This document shows, one piece after another, positions 59,698 through 64,000 of a DNA stretch of 64,000 nt (within the stretch, counting starts at the first letter, position 1; each line of letters starts with the position of its first letter). The position numbers and the translations under genes were made by a program. This DNA comes from Rhodeus uyekii (Eukaryota > Chordata > Actinopteri > Cypriniformes > Acheilognathidae), in contig JAWRVZ010000608.1 in assembly GCA_037043235.1 (NCBI GenBank), positions 62,001 through 126,000 on the forward strand, read 5' to 3'. The notes below the pieces were generated by a model. That model saw only the letters and a program-made list of their open reading frames with translations, was not told the DNA's origin and searched no databases.

Positions 59698-61373
59698 ATA
59701 TAGCTGCAAGCAGCAATGACGGGGCCAAGCACAAACAGGGCATTGACGTGGCCGGCAGCATAAGAGCAATTGAAGTAGTCAACAACTAAATGCATTTTAA
59801 TATGATTTTAGGCTAAATGGCTGAAAAATCATTAATACAGACACTGTAATTTGATTTAATAGTTTATCGCTTTGGACCAATAGATGGCGCTGTGTCCAAA
59901 TTGTTAGAATGTGGTCCGAGTAATGTCACAATGAAATGTGCAAAGTTTGGTGTTATTTGGACAAAACATTACTGACATAGAGCATTAAAGTCATTTTGTC
60001 ATCACTACCTCAAATTTGTGATTGCGGTATACAAAAACGGTTTTGTCTATTGACACGAAATCCATAACTTTTTTTCAACATAGTCTGAAGATGATACGAT
60101 TCAATTTTGGTGAAAATCGGACAAACGGTCTCGGAGGAGTTAGAAAAAGTAGGTTTTTAAAGAAAACAACATGGCGGACAGGAAATTGAGGCAAACTATG
60201 TCAAATTTTGTATCTGTGTTCTCGGTGTGACCCAAGGAACATAATAAGATCATTTGTTTTAAAATAGCTTAATGTAATCAAAAGTTATTTGCATTTTTGG
60301 AAATTTTGTTATAACTTTTGACCACAAGGTGGCGCTGCCCCGAAACTTTTGATGTAGATGCAAATCAAGGTCCCAAAGACACATATTGAGTTTCGTAATG
60401 ATACGCCAATGCGTTTGTAAAATATAGCATTTTACGACAAATTTCAAAATGGCCGACACCCAAAATGGCCGATATGAGAAAATTTGGTATCGCATGACTC
60501 AGCATGATGCCCTGAATCTAAAGAGACCAGTTTTATGATTTTTGAACAAAGTGTTCAGAAGTTATGAGCAAAAAACTCACTTTTTTATATCTCCTGACCA
60601 CTAGGGGGCAGTGCGCCAAAACTCTGCAGGTAGCCTCAGATCATGACTACTATGACACACACCAATTTTGGTCTGAATACGCAAATGCGTTGCGGAGATA
60701 TAGCCTCAAGTTCATTTTTGCGGCAAATTCGTCGAACTCTTTCGCAAGTTTATCAAAAACGGAATGACCAATCAACTTGATTCTCATAACTTTTTGTCTT
60801 CATAGTCTGGAGATGATGTGGTTCAATTTTCGTGAAAATCGGACCAACGGCCTAGGAGGAGTTCGAAAAAGTTTGTTTTTCATAAAATTCAAAATTGCGG
60901 AAAAATTTTCATGACGGAAAATGACGTCATAGGGTGCAATCGAATCGGCTTGAGCCAAGGAATCAGTGGACAAAGGAATTTTGTTTCTAGCCCTTATGGT
61001 TCAAGAGTTATTAGCATAAATGTAAGTGTAACTTTGGACAGTTGGTGGCGCTAGAGGGATTGAGGTAGAGACTCCAAAATTGGTGTGGTCAATGATTGGA
61101 CTGTCCTCTATGAGTGTGCCAAATTTCATCATTTTCCTGCATACGGTTCTATGGGCTGCCATAGACTTCAATGGCGGAAGAAAAAGAATAATAATAATAA
61201 TAAAGAACCGGAACAAAAACAATAGGTGCCTCCGCACCTTCGGTGCTTGGCCCCTAATAAAGAACCGGAACAAAAACAATAGGTGCCTCCGCACCTTCGG
61301 TGCTTGGCCCCTAATAATAAGAACGAGAACGATTACAATAGGTGCCTCCGCACCTTCGGTGCTTGGCCCCTAA
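59698..61373 (+). mobile_element. Array unit 28 (A', two modules, three 3' tails)
   Basis: 1676 bp, equal to a 1.5-kb A' body plus three tails. It is diverged from the other A' units by scattered substitutions. CTCF-like site at 60598. Confidence 0.88.
61205..61373 (+). repeat. Three family-A 3' tails, the last one a variant
   Basis: Tails start at 61205, 61262 and 61321. The third reads GAACGAGAACGATTACAAT, differing from GAACCGGAACAAAAACAAT. It ends CCCCTAA at 61373 with unit 29 starting at the next base. Confidence 0.9.
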
Positions 61374-63212
61374 ATATAGCTGCAAGCAGCCATGACGGGG
61401 CCAAGCACAAAGAAGGCATTAAATGTCATGCCGACATGGCTGGCAGCATCAGACCAACGGCAGGAAGCATCTAAAGACATTTCAATATGACTTCAGTCTA
61501 AATGGCTGAAAAATCATCAATACGGTCTTTAGTAATTCGATTTAACGGTTTATCACGTTTGACCAACAGGCAGCGCTGTAACCAAACTGATATGTCAAAT
61601 CACGTGGTTTATCCAGAGTGAGGTGACAATGAGACATGCAAAGTTTGGTGTCAAAGTTTGGTGTCAATAGGGTAAAGCATTGCTGACATCCAGTTTTAAA
61701 GTCATGTGTTTGTTAAGCATAGCATTTCATGACAAAATTCTAAATAGCTGACGCTGAAAATGGCCGATATGGGAAAATTTGGTATCGCAGGACTCGGCAT
61801 GATGCACTGAATCTAAAGAGAGCAGTTTCATGATTTTTGGAAAAAGCATTCAGGAGTTATAATCAAAAATGTCAGTTTTTCATATCTCCTGACCACTAGG
61901 GGGCAGAGCGCCAAAACTCTGCAGGTAGCCTCAGATCATGATTGACATGACACACAGAAAGTTTGGTCAGAATACGCCAATGCGTTTCAGAGATATAGTC
62001 TTGCTTTATTTGGTGGCAATTTGGTCAAATTCGTTCGCAATTTTATCGAAACCTGTTTGACGAATCAACTTTATTTTAATAACTTTTTGTCAGCATGGTC
62101 TGAAGATGTTATGATTCAATTTTGGTGAAAATTGGACAAACGGTATGGGAGGAGTTCGAAAAAGTAGGTTTTTAAAGAAAAACAACATGGCGGACAGGAA
62201 GTTTGGCCGACTATGACAAATTTGGTATCTGTGTTCTCGGTTTGACCCAAGGAACGTATAAAGACAACTTATTTTACCATAGGTTAACGTGTTCAAAAGT
62301 TATTAGCATTTTTGTAAATTTGTTTATAACTTTTGACCACAAGGTGGCGCTGCCTCGAAAGTTTTTGTGTTGTATCAGGCCCAGATGCCGAAGACACATA
62401 TCGAGTTTCGTAACGATACGCCAATGTGTTTGTTAAATATAGCAATTTATGACAAAATTCAAAATGGCCGACCCTCAAAATGGCCGATATGGGAAAATTT
62501 TGTATCGCACGACTCGGCATGATGCCCTGAATCTAACGAGACCAGTTTTATGATTTCTGGTGGAAGCGTTCAGAAGTTATAAGCAAATATTTCACTTTTT
62601 CATATCTCCAGACCACTAGGGGGCAGAGCGCCAAATCTTTGCAGATAGCCTCAGACCATCATTGCCATAACACACACCAAGTTTGGTCAGAATACGCTAA
62701 TGCGTTGCGGAGATAAAGCCTCGCTTTCATTTCTTCGGCCATTTTGTTGAATTCTTTCGCAAGTTATTCGTAAACGGTTTGACAAATCAACTTTCTTTTA
62801 ATAACTTTTTGTACGCATAGTCTGGAGATGATGTGGTTCAATTTTCGTGAAAATCGGACCAACGGCCTAGGAGGAGTTCGAAAAAGTAGGTTTTTCATAA
62901 AATTCAAAATGGCGGGAAAATATTCATGACGGAAAATGACGTCTTAGGGTGCAATCGAATCGTCTTGAGCCAAGGAATTAGTGGACGAAAGAATTTTGTT
63001 TCTAGGACATACGGTTCAAGAGTTATTTACGTAAACGTGAGTGCAACTTTGGACAGTTGGTGGCGCTAGAGACATTGAGTTAGACACTTCAAATTTGCTA
63101 TGGTCAATGATTGGCTTGTCCTTTATCAGTGTGCCAAATTTTATCATTTTCCCGCAAACGGTTCTATGGGCTGCCATAGACTTCCATGGCGGAAGAAGAA
63201 GATGAATAATAA
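61374..63212 (+). mobile_element. Array unit 29 (A, two modules, no tail)
   Basis: 1839 bp. The 5' half matches unit 19 closely, including the AAAGTTTGGTGTC duplication, 15.2 kb away. A TGACGTCT replaces the usual TGACGTCA near 62937. CTCF-like sites at 61893 and 62613. Confidence 0.88.
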
Positions 63213-64000
63213 ATATAGCTGCTAGCAGCCATCACGGGGCCAAGCGCAAGGAGGGCATTAAATGTTATGCCGACATGGCTGGCATCATCAGACCAACAGC
63301 AGTAAGAATCTAAAGACATTTCAATATGACTTAAGTCTAAATGGCTGAAAAATCAACAATACGGTCTTTAGTATTTTGATTTAATGGTTTATCACATTCA
63401 ACCAACAGGCAGCGCTGTAACCAAATTGTAGTGTCAATTCATGTGGTACATTGGGTAAATTGGGTAAACCATTGCTGACAGAGCACTAAAGTCATGTGTT
63501 TGTTAAACATAGCATCTTATAAGAAAAATCGAAATGGCAGACGCTCAAAATGGCCGATATGGGAATATTTGGTATCACAGGACTCGGCATGACCCACTGG
63601 ATCTAAAGAGACCAGTTTCATGATTTTTGGACAAAGCGTTCAGGAGTTATAATCAAAAATGACAGTTTTTTATAACTCCTGACCACTAGGGGGCAGAGCG
63701 CCAAAACTCTGCAGGTAGCCTCAGACCATAATTGCCATAACACACACCTAGTTTGGTCAGAAAAGGCAAATGCATTACGGAGATAAAGCCTCAATTTCAT
63801 TTTAGCGACTATTACCTCAGATTCTTTTGTGAGTTATTCGTAAATGGTTTCACGAATCAACTTCCTTTATATACCGTTTTGTCCACATTGTCTGGAGATG
63901 ACGTGGTTCAATTTTCGTGAAAATCGGACGAACGGCCTAGGAGGAGTTCGAAAAAGTAGGTTTTTCATAAAATTCAAAATGGCGGGAAAATTTTCATGAC
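63213..64000 (+). mobile_element. Array unit 30 (A, cut by window edge)
   Basis: First 788 bp of a unit that closely matches unit 14, with the same GGGTAAATTGGGTAAACC deletion, 25,220 bp away. CTCF-like site at 63683. The array continues beyond the window. Confidence 0.87.

Larger units (their letters stand above)
13044..64000 (+). repeat. Head-to-tail array of about 30 HINE/Helitron-like non-autonomous units
   Basis: From 13,044 to the window edge all sequence belongs to related units in the same orientation. Each begins ATATAGCTGCWAGCAGC and ends in GAA/TAA triplets, with or without a 3' tail closing in CCCCTAA. Family A (GGGGCCAAGC after the 5' hairpin) and family B (GGGGTTCAAACG) are mixed in the order A x6, B x6, A x2, B, A x15. 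No enzyme gene is present, so mobility would need proteins supplied elsewhere. The class is inferred from the 3' hairpin, the CTAA end, the subterminal inverted repeats and tandem growth. A satellite derived from such an element is an equally valid description of its present state. Confidence 0.85.

Noticed and set aside
14265..62520. Recurring 60-100 codon frames in the array on both strands (for example the FRTPPRPFVQFSPKLNHI and GICVLGLTQGTYKDN types)
   Set aside because: They recur because the DNA repeats. Overlapping frames exist on both strands of the same bases, starts and stops vary between copies, and no splice or start context is consistent.
13044..64000. CRISPR-like array
   Set aside because: Units are 1-2.5 kb with no short direct repeat and unique spacer pattern, and the genome context is vertebrate.
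13663..64000. Ordinary long tandem satellite with no transposon origin
   Set aside because: Family-matched inverted subterminal sequences, discrete ends and abrupt A/B switching with intact termini are hard to explain by satellite growth alone, although tandem amplification clearly acted later.

Overview
This window has the character of a teleost fish genome, most likely a cyprinid or other ostariophysan. It is AT-rich, has no compact gene order, and is full of fish-type repeats: an L2-like LINE with a dead reverse transcriptase, a Tc1-type transposase fossil, a pogo/Tigger-like element, a hAT MITE and many microsatellites. The lineage is inferred from repeat style only. I found no intact protein-coding gene, no tRNA or rRNA and no CRISPR. 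The only host-gene-like coding piece is a short minus-strand exon fragment at 6220-6534 with an in-frame stop. Almost all short open frames in the array are by-products of a repeat being copied about 30 times. || Region 1, 1 to about 13,043, is ordinary intergenic DNA broken up by old transposons: a minus-strand LINE (1850-3000), a (TA)n tract, a truncated Tc1 element (4405-5290), a 45-bp minisatellite (5391-5615), the exon fragment, a MITE with long inverted repeats (6862-7111), a pogo-like element carrying a GC-rich minisatellite (7407-8379), a duplicated unknown repeat (8422-9009 and 10547-10745), a palindromic MITE (11167-11299), and a hAT MITE with a perfect 8-bp target duplication (12089-12355). 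|| Region 2, about 13,044 to the right edge, is one uninterrupted head-to-tail array of about 30 units, all on the + strand, which runs off the window. Each unit starts with ATATAGCTGCWAGCAGC (a terminal hairpin), has a long non-coding body, and ends in (GAA)n(TAA)n. Some units add one to three copies of a roughly 53-57 bp 3' tail, which contains a hairpin and ends in CCCCTAA. Two related families alternate: A (units 1-6, 13-14, 16-30, with subgroup A' for units 23-28) and B (units 7-12 and 15). In each family the 5' subterminal sequence is the reverse complement of that family's own 3' tail: GGGGCCAAGCAC with GTGCTTGGCCCC in A, GGGGTTCAAACG with CGTTTGAACCCC in B. This covariation, the 3' hairpin before CTAA, the microsatellite before the tail and the tandem growth best fit a non-autonomous rolling-circle (Helitron/Helentron, HINE-like) element. 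The class is an inference, because no Rep/helicase gene is present and the 5' end is not the canonical TC. || Unit lengths are quantized. Family A units are about 1.1, 1.83 or 2.54 kb according to whether they hold one, two or three copies of an internal module of about 720 bp, plus about 57 bp per tail. Most family A module sets carry a CTCF-like site (CCACTAGGGGGCA, 31 copies) and a TGACGTCA palindrome. A 3-kb block at 52,145 is repeated near-identically 4554 bp downstream, and other units are mosaics of one another, pointing to recent unequal exchange or gene conversion.
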